Of a stretch of DNA of 37,487 nucleotides, positions 25,000 through 32,196 are shown in pieces. The position numbers and the translations under genes were made by a program. The notes under the pieces were generated by a model. That model saw only the letters and a list, made by a program, of their open reading frames with translations, did not search any database and was not told where the DNA came from. The first letter of the stretch is position 1. Each line of letters starts with the position of its first letter. Source of the stretch: Desulfuromonadales bacterium (GTDB lineage: Bacteria; Desulfobacterota; Desulfuromonadia; Desulfuromonadales; DASPGW01); the NCBI GenBank assembly GCA_035620395.1, contig DASPGW010000195.1, positions 1 through 37,487 on the forward strand, given 5' to 3'.

Positions 25000-25138
25000 G
25001 AAGTGAGTCCTCCTGAAAGGTGCTGGCGAAACAAAACCGCTTTCAGGTGTCCCCGGATGAGGGAGCAGCTGATGCCAGGAGATGGGTTCCAGAGGAGGGA
25101 AATGTGGCTGCTTTTATGCTGCCCCTGAGGAGTCCGCC
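25000..25138 (+). other. Long structured leader of the DUF3024 gene
   Basis: About 140 bases without an ORF. An 8-bp stem, CCTGAAAG (25012-25019) with CTTTCAGG (25040-25047), encloses a 20-base loop. AGCAGC and GCTGCT words further on could pair around the ribosome site. I checked for c-di-GMP and cobalamin riboswitch motifs by eye and saw none. Confidence 0.35.
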
Positions 25139-25453
25139 ATGCAGAAACATCCCAATGAGTTTACCCGCCATCAGATACTGAAGTTTTTTTCGAACAGGCA
25201 TTTTGAAATCAAGGTGGTAGCCGTCGAAAACAGCTATGTCATTTTCTTCCGTCGTTTCAGCTTTGCCGAAGCCTGTATTGTCGATGATCCAGCAGGGCGA
25301 CTGATTTACGACAAAGCTTCAGGAGACTGGACCCTCTACTGGATGAATGGTTGTTTTCATTGGCATCCATATGACCGGTATGGAAGACTGGACCAGGCGC
25401 TGAAAGCGATGCTCGATGATCAGGCCGCCAGTCTTTTCCAAAAGGTTTTGTAG
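25139..25453 (+). CDS. DUF3024 family protein
   Basis: 104 residues from ATG 25139, with GAGGAG 7 bases upstream; a start at 25082 is rejected for lack of a site. The C-terminal half has WTLYWMNGCFHWHPYDRYGRL, matching the W-x-LY...W-H-x-Y pattern of DUF3024, a family of about 100-residue proteins without known function. It is basic, soluble and without a signal peptide. It follows a long leader and ends at a bidirectional terminator. Confidence 0.8.
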   Translation: MQKHPNEFTRHQILKFFSNRHFEIKVVAVENSYVIFFRRFSFAEACIVDDPAGRLIYDKASGDWTLYWMNGCFHWHPYDRYGRLDQALKAMLDDQAASLFQKVL

Positions 25454-25461
25454 GGACATCG

Positions 25462-25496
25462 AGCAAAAAGGCCGCCTTCCGGGCGGCCTTTTTGCT
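25462..25496. terminator. Bidirectional terminator between DUF3024 and ChaN-PDZ
   Basis: A perfect 15-bp stem, AGCAAAAAGGCCGCC (25462-25476) with 25482-25496, loop TTCCG, with five T in each arm. It lies 9 bases after one stop and 7 after the other. Confidence 0.92.
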
Positions 25497-25502
25497 GTCC
25501 GG

Positions 25503-26750
25503 TTATTTTTCCGGAGGCATCTTCGGCGGCACGGTCTCCATTGCTGGTTCCGGGAAAGTCACCTCCACCTTCTGCTCCTTGCCGTCGCGTTCAATCTGCA
25601 GGATGCTTCGGTCACCTGGCCGCTTCTGCTTGACCTCGTAGATCAGATCATAGTTCTCAGCCAACGGTACCCCATCAAAGACGAGCAGCACATCGCCTGT
25701 CAAGAGCCCCGCGGCTTCGGCGGCTGAGTTCGGCAGCACCGCTTTCACCCGGACTTTGCCCTCGCCCTCTTCGAGCATGACACCGAGTCTGACCCCAGGC
25801 CGGACAAGGTCTTCATACTCGGTGAAGAGCAGAAAGTCGTAGGGCGGCATGGGGAATCGGGGGACCTCCACATCCATCATCCGATCCCGCTTGTCATCGG
25901 GGATAACCAGTTCTTTTGAGCCGATGAGAATGTAGGAGGTGGGCAGCCGCCGGAAGACCCGCCGGGGTATCCCGAAGCCGTGACGGATATGGTTGCCGCC
26001 GGCTACCACAACCATGCGCCGGGTTTTCCCCGCGGGGCTTTCCAGGTAGCGGACGACACTTTCCGCCATTGTCTCATCCCACAGGGTCTGTACCCGCCGG
26101 AATCCCTCGAGACCGCTGTTCCCGTGGCCGTGGTCGCTATACATTGCCGTGACAAAGGCGCCATGATAAGGGTCCTCCCGATCCATCTCCGGTAACCGTC
26201 GCCGCTCTTCATCGCTGAGTGCGTCGAACTCCTGCCGCGCTGCAGATTTCACCAGGCTCTTCGGCGCGTTCAGGCCGATGACCGGAATTTTTTGTTCACG
26301 GGCGAAGTCGAGCAACGGCCGGTAGTAGTCGAAATCCATCTGCCACTGTTCCTGCCAGCGGGACTGTTTCACGAACGCCTTTTCTGAAAGTTCGCCGCTC
26401 ACCCAGCGGTCGAGGATCTCCTGCTGATCGGGGGTGAACATCTCCATGCCGAGAGCAACCCCGCCGGGGTAGCGTCCGGCCATTGCCTGCAGCACCGTCA
26501 GTTCCAGGCGGTGCGAGGCGGGATTGTCGTGGGTCTCGCCGACGTAGACGATGCGGGCATCGGTCGCCACCGCCAGCATCTGCTCTTCGCTGACGTAATA
26601 ACCGGTGGGAAAGTGCAGGATGTCGCCGACGGCCGGTGGCCGGGAGGGCGGGTAGGGGGCTTCGGGATTGCCGCTCATCTGTGGTCCGACGGCACAGCCG
26701 GCAGCCAGCGGCAGGGCCAGAAAGGGCATAAGAAGCTTGAGATAGCGCAT
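25503..26750 (-). CDS. ChaN-family lipoprotein with C-terminal PDZ domain
   Basis: 415 residues. The signal peptide ends LPLAAGC (Cys19), so it is likely lipidated. The ChaN/DUF399 domain (about 45-285) includes IVYVGETHDNPASHRLEL, GVALGMEMFTPDQQ, and VVVAGGNHIRHGFGIP; ChaN proteins bind heme and are linked to iron uptake. A PDZ domain follows (about 315-400), with VRVKAVLPNSAAEAAGLLTGDVLLVFDG. The family often pairs these two domains. The heme-binding residue is not obvious here. It follows speD on the same strand after an inverted-repeat spacer. Confidence 0.9.
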   Translation of the reverse strand: MRYLKLLMPFLALPLAAGCAVGPQMSGNPEAPYPPSRPPAVGDILHFPTGYYVSEEQMLAVATDARIVYVGETHDNPASHRLELTVLQAMAGRYPGGVALGMEMFTPDQQEILDRWVSGELSEKAFVKQSRWQEQWQMDFDYYRPLLDFAREQKIPVIGLNAPKSLVKSAARQEFDALSDEERRRLPEMDREDPYHGAFVTAMYSDHGHGNSGLEGFRRVQTLWDETMAESVVRYLESPAGKTRRMVVVAGGNHIRHGFGIPRRVFRRLPTSYILIGSKELVIPDDKRDRMMDVEVPRFPMPPYDFLLFTEYEDLVRPGVRLGVMLEEGEGKVRVKAVLPNSAAEAAGLLTGDVLLVFDGVPLAENYDLIYEVKQKRPGDRSILQIERDGKEQKVEVTFPEPAMETVPPKMPPEK

Positions 26751-26767
26751 GGAAGGCTCCGAAAATT

Positions 26768-26825
26768 GCCGGCCAGGGGCAAAGAACTATGAGCTGTTTC
26801 CCTTGGACCTTTGCCTCGCGCCGGC
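26768..26825. repeat. Imperfect inverted repeat in the speD/ChaN spacer
   Basis: GCCGGCCAGGGGCAAAG (26768-26784) and CTTTGCCTCGCGCCGGC (26809-26825) match at 14 of 17 positions when inverted, around a 24-base centre. It fills most of the 79-base spacer and may end the speD transcript, although the T tract is poor. Confidence 0.5.
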
Positions 26826-26829
26826 TTTT

Positions 26830-27657
26830 TCAGTAGATGTTCTTGGAATAGAAGATCTCGGTCATCTCCCGGCTCAGGCTCTCCTTGATGCGATCTCGCT
26901 CCTCCGGCGAGAAGTCGTCATAGGCCGAGGCGAAGAGGTAGTTCTGCAGGTTGAAGTCGCGCAGCAGCATCTTGGTGTGGAAGAGATTCTCCTGATGGAT
27001 GTTGATGTCCACGCACTGGTAGTTTTCGAGGATCTTCTTGTCGACGTACTGCTGGATCGAGTGGATCCGGTGATCGATGTAGTGCTTCTTCCCCTTCACG
27101 TCGCGGGTGAAGCCGCGCACCTTGTAGTCGACCAGAACGATGTCCGATTCGAAGGAGTCGATCAGGTGGTTGAGGGCCTTGAGTGGGCTGATCTTGCCGC
27201 AGGTGGAGACATCGACGTCGACGCGGAAGGTGGAGACCCCGGTCCGGGAGTCGGTTTCCGGGTAGGTGTGGATGCAGAGGTGACTTTTGTCGAGGTGGGC
27301 CAGCGCCTGTTCCGGCTTGGCATCGACGGGTTCTTCGGCGATCAGGACGGTAACGCTCGCCCCCATCGGGTCGTAGTCCTGGCTGGAGATGTTCAGAATG
27401 TTGGCGCCGATGATGTCGGATACCTCGGTGAGGATATTGACCAGACGTTCGGAGTTGTACTCTTCATCGATGTATGCGAGGTACTCCTTGCGCGCCTGCG
27501 GCGAGCGGGCATAGCAGACATCGTAGATGTTGAAGGAAAGGGTCTTGGTCAGGTTGTTGAAGCCGCGCAGTTTGATCTTGCGCGGACGCTTCAGGCGCAC
27601 CTGTTTCCCCTTGCCGGTTTTCGCTTTCCCTGTTTTGGCGTTTTTCTTCGCACACAT
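26830..27657 (-). CDS. speD: S-adenosylmethionine decarboxylase, E. coli type (proenzyme)
   Basis: 275 residues from ATG 27657, with GGAGGG 9 bases upstream; the frame opens at 27705 but lacks a site there. It decarboxylates SAM to give the aminopropyl donor for spermidine. The chain self-cleaves before Ser125 in [14 protein letters not shown], making the pyruvoyl cofactor. Other landmarks: [20 protein letters not shown] (30-49), [20 protein letters not shown] (83-102), [17 protein letters not shown] and [18 protein letters not shown] Lys-rich N-terminal extension (1-30) is unusual and may be disordered. A speE partner is not in the window. Confidence 0.96.
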   Translation of the reverse strand: MCAKKNAKTGKAKTGKGKQVRLKRPRKIKLRGFNNLTKTLSFNIYDVCYARSPQARKEYLAYIDEEYNSERLVNILTEVSDIIGANILNISSQDYDPMGASVTVLIAEEPVDAKPEQALAHLDKSHLCIHTYPETDSRTGVSTFRVDVDVSTCGKISPLKALNHLIDSFESDIVLVDYKVRGFTRDVKGKKHYIDHRIHSIQQYVDKKILENYQCVDINIHQENLFHTKMLLRDFNLQNYLFASAYDDFSPEERDRIKESLSREMTEIFYSKNIY

Positions 27658-27691
27658 GGGCAATATCCCTCCCCGGAGGTTTGGTGAGATA

Positions 27692-27706
27692 TTTGGCCAG
27701 GCCAAA
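27692..27706 (-). promoter_or_regulatory. Palindrome at the speD transcription start
   Basis: TTTGGCC-A-GGCCAAA (27692-27706) is a perfect 7+1+7 palindrome. It starts 7 bases downstream of the -10, so it would cover the start site, as a repressor site does. CCTCC/GGAGG complementarity at the ribosome site (27669-27680) could also hide it. Confidence 0.5.
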
Positions 27707-27713
27707 CCGCTGA

Positions 27714-27743
27714 ATTAAAGCATGAATTGCGTCCGGGGGACAA
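27714..27743 (-). promoter_or_regulatory. Promoter of speD
   Basis: The minus strand has TTGTCC (27738-27743), 18 bases, TTTAAT (27714-27719, 5 of 6), about 57 bases before the ATG. Confidence 0.5.
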
Positions 27744-27858
27744 GGCAAAACTCCTGTGCCGATAGAATAATCTCGGCCAGTCGTGTCAGGCCACTTTAAT
27801 TCAGGTCCGGGAGAGCCCGTCAATTTGGGGAGAGTATGGAGAGGTTCGGGCACGGCAC

Positions 27859-27889
27859 AAAAAAGCCCCGGCCGCAGAGCGGACGGGGC
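27859..27889 (-). terminator. Terminator of the thiED-thiC operon
   Basis: On the minus strand GCCCCG pairs with CGGGGC (27884-27889 with 27865-27870), extended by inner CCGC/GCGG (27872-27882) after a 1x1 mismatch, then six T (27864-27859). It begins 29 bases after the thiC stop. Confidence 0.85.
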
Positions 27890-27917
27890 CAGGGGGATGT
27901 CGTGGCAGGGATTGGGT

Positions 27918-29219
27918 TCAACCGGCAGCCTGCTTCTGCCGGCGCTCGTTCATCACCTTGTAGGCGCAGAACTCGCCGCACATGGTGCAGGCGCCGTGCT
28001 CTTCGTCGACGCCCGACTCGGCCCGCAAACGGCGGGCCTTGGCCGGGTCGATGGCGAGGGCGAACTGCCCCTCCCAGTCGAGGGACTTGCGGCACCTGGC
28101 CATGGCGATGTCCTTCTCTATGGCGCCCTTGACGCCCTTGACGATGTCGCCGGCATGGGCGGCAATGCGGCTCGCCATCACCCCCTCGTGGACATCCTCG
28201 ACGGTCGGCAGGCGCAGGTGTTCGCTGGCGGTGACGTAGCAGAGAAAGTCAGCGCCGGCGGCAGCGGCGAGCGTTCCACCGATGGCGCAGGTGATGTGGT
28301 CATAGCCGGGGGCGATGTCGGTGACCAGCGGCCCCAGTACGTAGAAAGGGGCGCCGTGGCAGAGGCGCTTCTGCAGCTGGATATTGGCCTCGATCTGGTT
28401 GAGCGGCACATGTCCGGGACCTTCGATCATCACCTGGATGCCGGCGTCCCAGGCGCGCTGGGTCAGTTCGCCCAGGAGAATCAGTTCGTGGATCTGGGCC
28501 CGGTCGGTGGCATCGGCGAGGCAGCCCGGACGGAAGCCGTCACCCAGGGAGAGGACGGCGTCGTAGGGCTTGACGATCTCCAGCAGCCGGTCGTAGTGCT
28601 CGAAGAGGGGGTTTTCGGCGTTGTTGTGGGCCATCCATTCGACGGTGAAAGAGCCGCCGCGGGAGACGACGTCCATGATCCGCCCCTCGCGGTCCATGCG
28701 CTCCACCGTGGCCCGGGTCACCCCGCAGTGGACGGTGATGAAGTCGACGCCGTCGTCGAGGTGCTTGACGATGCCGGCGAAGATGTCCTCCACCGTCATG
28801 TCGACGATCGCCTTTTTCTGCCGGTTGACGGCGTCGAGCGCCGCCTGGTAAAGAGGGACCGACCCGATACAGGCATTGGTTTCGGCGATGATCGCCCGGC
28901 GGATCTCGTCAACCGGACCGCCGGTAGAGAGGTCCATGATGGCGTCGGCGCCGGCGGCAACGGCCACCCGGGCCTTTTCCAGTTCCTTGTCGATGCTGGT
29001 GTCGTCCTTGCTGGTGCCGATGTTGGCGTTTACCTTGGTGCGCAGGCCTTTGCCGACTGCCAGCGGCGTGCCGTTGGTGTGCCTGACGTTCTGGCAGATG
29101 ATGGCGGTCCCCTCGGCGATGCGCTGGCGCAGGATTTCCGGGTCGATCCCTTCGAAGGCGGCGGCCTGCTTCATCTTGTCGGTGACGATGCCCTGACGGG
29201 CGAGTTCGAGCTGGGTCAT
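27918..29219 (-). CDS. thiC: Phosphomethylpyrimidine synthase (HMP-P synthase)
   Basis: 433 residues. This radical-SAM enzyme rearranges aminoimidazole ribotide into hydroxymethylpyrimidine phosphate. Motifs: KVNANIGTSKDD (N-terminal part), ATDRAQIHELILLGEL, VMIEGPGHVPLNQIEANI and VLGPLVTDIAPGYDHITCAIGG. The C-terminal iron-sulfur motif is CTMCGEFC, spaced CX2CX3C, one residue shorter than the CX2CX4C of E. coli ThiC; this seems characteristic of the shorter ThiC lineage. Length also fits the short type (E. coli ThiC has about 630 residues). AAGGCG precedes the ATG. It follows thiED after 34 bases. Confidence 0.97.
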   Translation of the reverse strand: MTQLELARQGIVTDKMKQAAAFEGIDPEILRQRIAEGTAIICQNVRHTNGTPLAVGKGLRTKVNANIGTSKDDTSIDKELEKARVAVAAGADAIMDLSTGGPVDEIRRAIIAETNACIGSVPLYQAALDAVNRQKKAIVDMTVEDIFAGIVKHLDDGVDFITVHCGVTRATVERMDREGRIMDVVSRGGSFTVEWMAHNNAENPLFEHYDRLLEIVKPYDAVLSLGDGFRPGCLADATDRAQIHELILLGELTQRAWDAGIQVMIEGPGHVPLNQIEANIQLQKRLCHGAPFYVLGPLVTDIAPGYDHITCAIGGTLAAAAGADFLCYVTASEHLRLPTVEDVHEGVMASRIAAHAGDIVKGVKGAIEKDIAMARCRKSLDWEGQFALAIDPAKARRLRAESGVDEEHGACTMCGEFCAYKVMNERRQKQAAG

Positions 29220-29248
29220 GGTTTTCGCCTTTTGTTAGAAAAAGTCAT

Positions 29249-29297
29249 TCGGACTAATCGGTCTGACCAGTCCGACTTGTCGGACCGGTCTGACTAC
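29249..29297. repeat. 9-bp tandem repeat TCYGAC+3, locus A
   Basis: Units TCTGACCAG, TCCGACTTG, TCGGACCGG and TCTGACTAC (29262-29297), with a further unit and a half before them (from 29249). It straddles the stop codon of thiED and encodes its last residues. Confidence 0.7.
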
Positions 29298-30711
29298 AAC
29301 TGGCCACGACTTTCGCCGCCTGCCAGTGGTTGACCGGCCCGTGCCCCGCACCGAGCGGGACGGCAGTTTCGATGGCGGTGGTCAAGAAAACCTTGGCCCG
29401 GCCTACCGCCTCGATCAGGGGGAGTCCCTGGGCGATAAAGGTGGCGATCGCCGCGGCATAGGTGCAGCCGGTGCCGTGGGTGTTGCGGGTTGCGATACGC
29501 GGCGAGCAGAAACGGTGCAGGGTCCTTCCTGCCAGCAGCAGATCGACCGCCTCCCCGGGCAGATGCCCCCCCTTGAGCAGGATGTTGCTGGCCCCCATTT
29601 CCTGCAGTCGTCGCGCGGCCAGCTCCATCGCTTTTTCGGTTCGCACCGGCAGCCCAGTGAGGGTCTCGGCCTCCGGCAGGTTTGGGGTGAGCAGATACGT
29701 GCGCGGGAGCAGTTCTTCGCGCAGGGCAGACACCGCTTCATCGCGCAACAGGGGCGAGCCCCCCTTGGCGAGCATGACCGGATCGACTACTGCCGGCAGG
29801 GCATAACGCTCGATGGCGCGGGCTGCCGCAGCGACGATTCCGGCCGAGTATAGCATGCCGGTCTTGATGACATCGGCCCCCAGGTCGCCAAGGACAGCCT
29901 CGATCTGCGCTTCGACGAAATCAACCGGCACAGGATAAACACCGCGTACACCTGAAGTATTCTGGGCGGTCAGGGCAGTGAGCGCGCTCATGCCGTAGCC
30001 GCCGAGCAGCGTAATGGTCTTCAGGTCGGCCTGAATGCCGGCGCCGCCGCTCGAATCGGAACCGGCAACGGTAAGGATGCGGCCGCGCGGAAAGGGGAGT
30101 CGGCGGTTGAAGAGCAGGGAAATCTCGCGGGCGGCAACAGCGGGCGCGTCGGCGCCCATCACCGCGGAAATCACCGCCACCGCTTCGGCGCCGGCATCGA
30201 TGGCGGCACCGGCGTTGTCGCGGTCGATGCCGCCGATGGCGACGATAGGGAGTGTCACCGCCTGCCGCACCTGCCGCAGCCGCTCCAGTCCGACCAGTTC
30301 GGCGTTGTTCTTGCTGCCGGTGGGGTAGATCGCCCCGAGGCCGATGTAGTCGGCCCCCTGGCTCTGCGCCGCGAGCGCCTGATCGACGGTGCGGGTGGAA
30401 ACGCCGATGATTCGGCCAGGTCCCAGAATGCTGCGGGCCTCGCCGATACTGCCGTCCCCCTGGCCGAGGTGGACCCCGTCGGCTTCGCTGAGCAGGGCGA
30501 GCTGCGGCGAATCGTTGACCAGAAAGACTGCCCCGGCCTGCCGGCAGAGCCGGCCGAGCTCGCGGGCTACGACCACCTGTTGCTCGGCCGGACGATACTT
30601 GTCCCGGTACTGGACGACCCGGGCGCCGCCGCGCAGTGCAGCGGCGACACGCTCGGCAAGCCGACCGTCAGAGTCGGAGTCGGTGATGAGGTAGAGACCG
30701 TTGATCGTCAA
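29254..30711 (-). CDS. thiED: ThiE-ThiD fusion: thiamine-phosphate synthase + HMP-P kinase
   Basis: 485 residues from TTG 30711 (weak ribosome site; no better start, and MTINGLYLITDS fits ThiE). The ThiE half (about 1-200) joins HMP-PP and thiazole phosphate: GGARVVQYRDK, FLVNDSPQLAL, DGVHLGQGD, IGVSTRTVDQA, DYIGLGAIYPTGSK and PIVAIGGI. The ThiD half (about 210-470) phosphorylates HMP-P: ILTVAGSDSSGGAGIQADLK, VVDPVMLAKGG, LLTPNLPEA and NTHGTGCTYAAAIA with its catalytic Cys/Gly region. The last 14 residues (CSQTGPTSRTGQTD) are encoded by a 9-bp repeat and are probably not functional. A TPP riboswitch precedes it. Confidence 0.95.
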   Translation of the reverse strand: MTINGLYLITDSDSDGRLAERVAAALRGGARVVQYRDKYRPAEQQVVVARELGRLCRQAGAVFLVNDSPQLALLSEADGVHLGQGDGSIGEARSILGPGRIIGVSTRTVDQALAAQSQGADYIGLGAIYPTGSKNNAELVGLERLRQVRQAVTLPIVAIGGIDRDNAGAAIDAGAEAVAVISAVMGADAPAVAAREISLLFNRRLPFPRGRILTVAGSDSSGGAGIQADLKTITLLGGYGMSALTALTAQNTSGVRGVYPVPVDFVEAQIEAVLGDLGADVIKTGMLYSAGIVAAAARAIERYALPAVVDPVMLAKGGSPLLRDEAVSALREELLPRTYLLTPNLPEAETLTGLPVRTEKAMELAARRLQEMGASNILLKGGHLPGEAVDLLLAGRTLHRFCSPRIATRNTHGTGCTYAAAIATFIAQGLPLIEAVGRAKVFLTTAIETAVPLGAGHGPVNHWQAAKVVASCSQTGPTSRTGQTD

Positions 30712-30727
30712 GGCAATCTCAATTAGG

Positions 30728-30763
30728 TCTGACAGGTCTGACTCGTCCGACAGGTCCGACGCC
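30728..30763. repeat. 9-bp tandem repeat, locus B
   Basis: Four exact-period units: TCTGACAGG, TCTGACTCG, TCCGACAGG, TCCGACGCC. It lies between the riboswitch terminator and the thiED start codon. Confidence 0.75.
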
Positions 30764-30770
30764 GGTTTTC

Positions 30771-30808
30771 AAAAAAAACCGCCGCGGCCGAAACAAGCGG
30801 CGCGGCGG
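30771..30808 (-). terminator. Expression-platform terminator of the TPP riboswitch
   Basis: On the minus strand CCGCCGCGCCG (30808-30798) pairs with CGGCCGCGGCGG (30790-30779, one bulged base) across a 7-base loop, then eight T (30778-30771). It is 20 bases after the aptamer, so TPP binding most likely promotes termination. Confidence 0.85.
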
Positions 30809-30827
30809 TCCCGAAGGTGCCGTTTCG

Positions 30828-30919
30828 CCGCTTCCCTACGCCGGTATGACCCGGATCAGGTTCCAAGGGTCGCTCCGTTCTGGCAACGGAACTCTCAGTG
30901 TGATACTCCCCCAGCGGGT
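30828..30919 (-). promoter_or_regulatory. TPP riboswitch (THI element)
   Basis: On the minus strand the conserved words appear in order: CTGAGA (30889-30894), then ACCCTTGGAACCTGATCCGG and GTCATACCGGCGTAGGGAA. The apical arm GTTCCGTTGCCAGAACGGAG is between them and the closing stem pairs GGG-type ends. These are the pyrimidine- and pyrophosphate-binding regions of the aptamer. It controls thiED and thiC. Confidence 0.95.
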
Positions 30920-30937
30920 GTTTACGATTTGGAAAAG

Positions 30938-30965
30938 CCTATATGGATTGGATGGTTGCTGTCAA
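30938..30965 (-). promoter_or_regulatory. Promoter of the thiED-thiC operon
   Basis: The minus strand has TTGACA (30960-30965), 16 bases, TATAGG (30938-30943), starting about 12 bases before the aptamer. Confidence 0.6.
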
Positions 30966-30996
30966 CGAAAATGTCGTCTGCGGCAGGATATTGCCC

Positions 30997-31026
30997 TTTA
31001 CAGCAGCTGCGCCGGCATGGTAAAAA
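30997..31026 (+). promoter_or_regulatory. Possible promoter of alr
   Basis: TTTACA (30997-31002), 18 bases, TAAAAA (31021-31026), 40 bases before ATG 31066. Confidence 0.35.
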
Positions 31027-31065
31027 TTCTCTTTTTATCCGCCCGTGATAAAGGATCCCGCCGTC

Positions 31066-32193
31066 ATGCTCGGCCACCGCCCCACCCACGTCGAAATCGA
31101 CCTCGAAGCGCTCCGCCACAATCTGCAGCAGGCCCGCCGGCAAGCCGGGCCGGACCGCAAGGTTCTGGCAGTGGTCAAGGCCGATGCCTATGGACACGGC
31201 GCCGCCCGGGTCGCTCCGGCGCTGCAGGCGGCAGGAGCCGACTGCTTCGGCGTTGCGATGGTAGAAGAGGGGGTTGAACTGCGCCGGGCCGGTATCGTCC
31301 GTCCGATTCTGGTTCTCGGGGGCCTCTATTCCGGTCAGGAGGCAGAGGTCAGCCACCACGCGCTGATCCCCTGCCTGTTCGATCTGGAGGCGGCCCGTCG
31401 CCTCAATGCCTTCGCTCTGGCGGCCGGGCGCATTCTCCCCTACCACCTCAAACTCGACACCGGCATGGGCCGGATCGGTTTTCGCCCCGAGGAACTCCCT
31501 GCCGTTCTGGGCAAGCTTGCCGCTCTGAAGGGACTTGTCCTGGAGGGGGTGATTACCCATCTGGCCCTCGCCGACGAGCCGGACCACCCTTTCACCGACG
31601 AGCAGTTACGCCTCTTCCGCGTTTGCATGGGGCAGGTCCGCGCCGCCGGTTTCGCCCCCGTCTACACCCACCTGGCCAACAGCGCCGCCCTCTTTTCGCG
31701 GGAAATCCCCGGATGCAATCTGGTGCGTCCCGGCATCGTTCTTTACGGCGGCCTTCCCTCGGAGTGTTTCGCGGGGCGCCTGGACCTCAAGCCGGTGATG
31801 AGCTTTCGTACCAGCGTGGCCCAGCTCAAGATGGTTCCGGCCGGCACCGGCATCTCCTACGGCCACCGCTTCCGGGCGAGCCGGCCGACCACTCTGGCCA
31901 CCATCCCGGTCGGCTACGCCGATGGCTACAGCCGGCACCTTTCGTGCCAGGGTGAGGTCCTGGTGCGCGGCCAGCGGGCAACAGTGGCCGGCACGGTCTG
32001 CATGGACTGGACGCTGATCGACGTCAGCCACATCCCCGATGTCGCCGTCGGCGATCAGGTCACCCTGCTCGGCCGCGACAACGGCAATCTCATCAGTGCT
32101 GACGAATGGGCGGCAAAAGTGGGGAGCATCTCCTACGAGGTCTTCTGCCAGGTGAGTAAACGGGTGCCGCGCATTTATCGGGGCGAGGAGTGA
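31066..32193 (+). CDS. alr: Alanine racemase
   Basis: 375 residues from ATG 31066, with AAGGA 9 bases upstream; GTG 31045 is in frame but has no site. It interconverts L- and D-alanine with PLP for peptidoglycan synthesis. Lys38 in AVVKADAYGHGA binds PLP, and Tyr265 in GISYGHRF is the second catalytic base. Other motifs: HLKLDTGMGRIGF (127-139), THLANSAALF, VRPGIVLYGG, IPVGYADGYSR and GTVCMDWTLID. All key residues are present. The next gene starts 3 bases after the stop codon. Confidence 0.97.
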   Translation: MLGHRPTHVEIDLEALRHNLQQARRQAGPDRKVLAVVKADAYGHGAARVAPALQAAGADCFGVAMVEEGVELRRAGIVRPILVLGGLYSGQEAEVSHHALIPCLFDLEAARRLNAFALAAGRILPYHLKLDTGMGRIGFRPEELPAVLGKLAALKGLVLEGVITHLALADEPDHPFTDEQLRLFRVCMGQVRAAGFAPVYTHLANSAALFSREIPGCNLVRPGIVLYGGLPSECFAGRLDLKPVMSFRTSVAQLKMVPAGTGISYGHRFRASRPTTLATIPVGYADGYSRHLSCQGEVLVRGQRATVAGTVCMDWTLIDVSHIPDVAVGDQVTLLGRDNGNLISADEWAAKVGSISYEVFCQVSKRVPRIYRGEE

Positions 32194-32196
32194 GGC

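Noticed and set aside
27783-29333. 516-codon plus-strand ORF across thiC
   Set aside because: Antisense shadow of thiC, with repeat-derived Ser-Asp peptides at its end.
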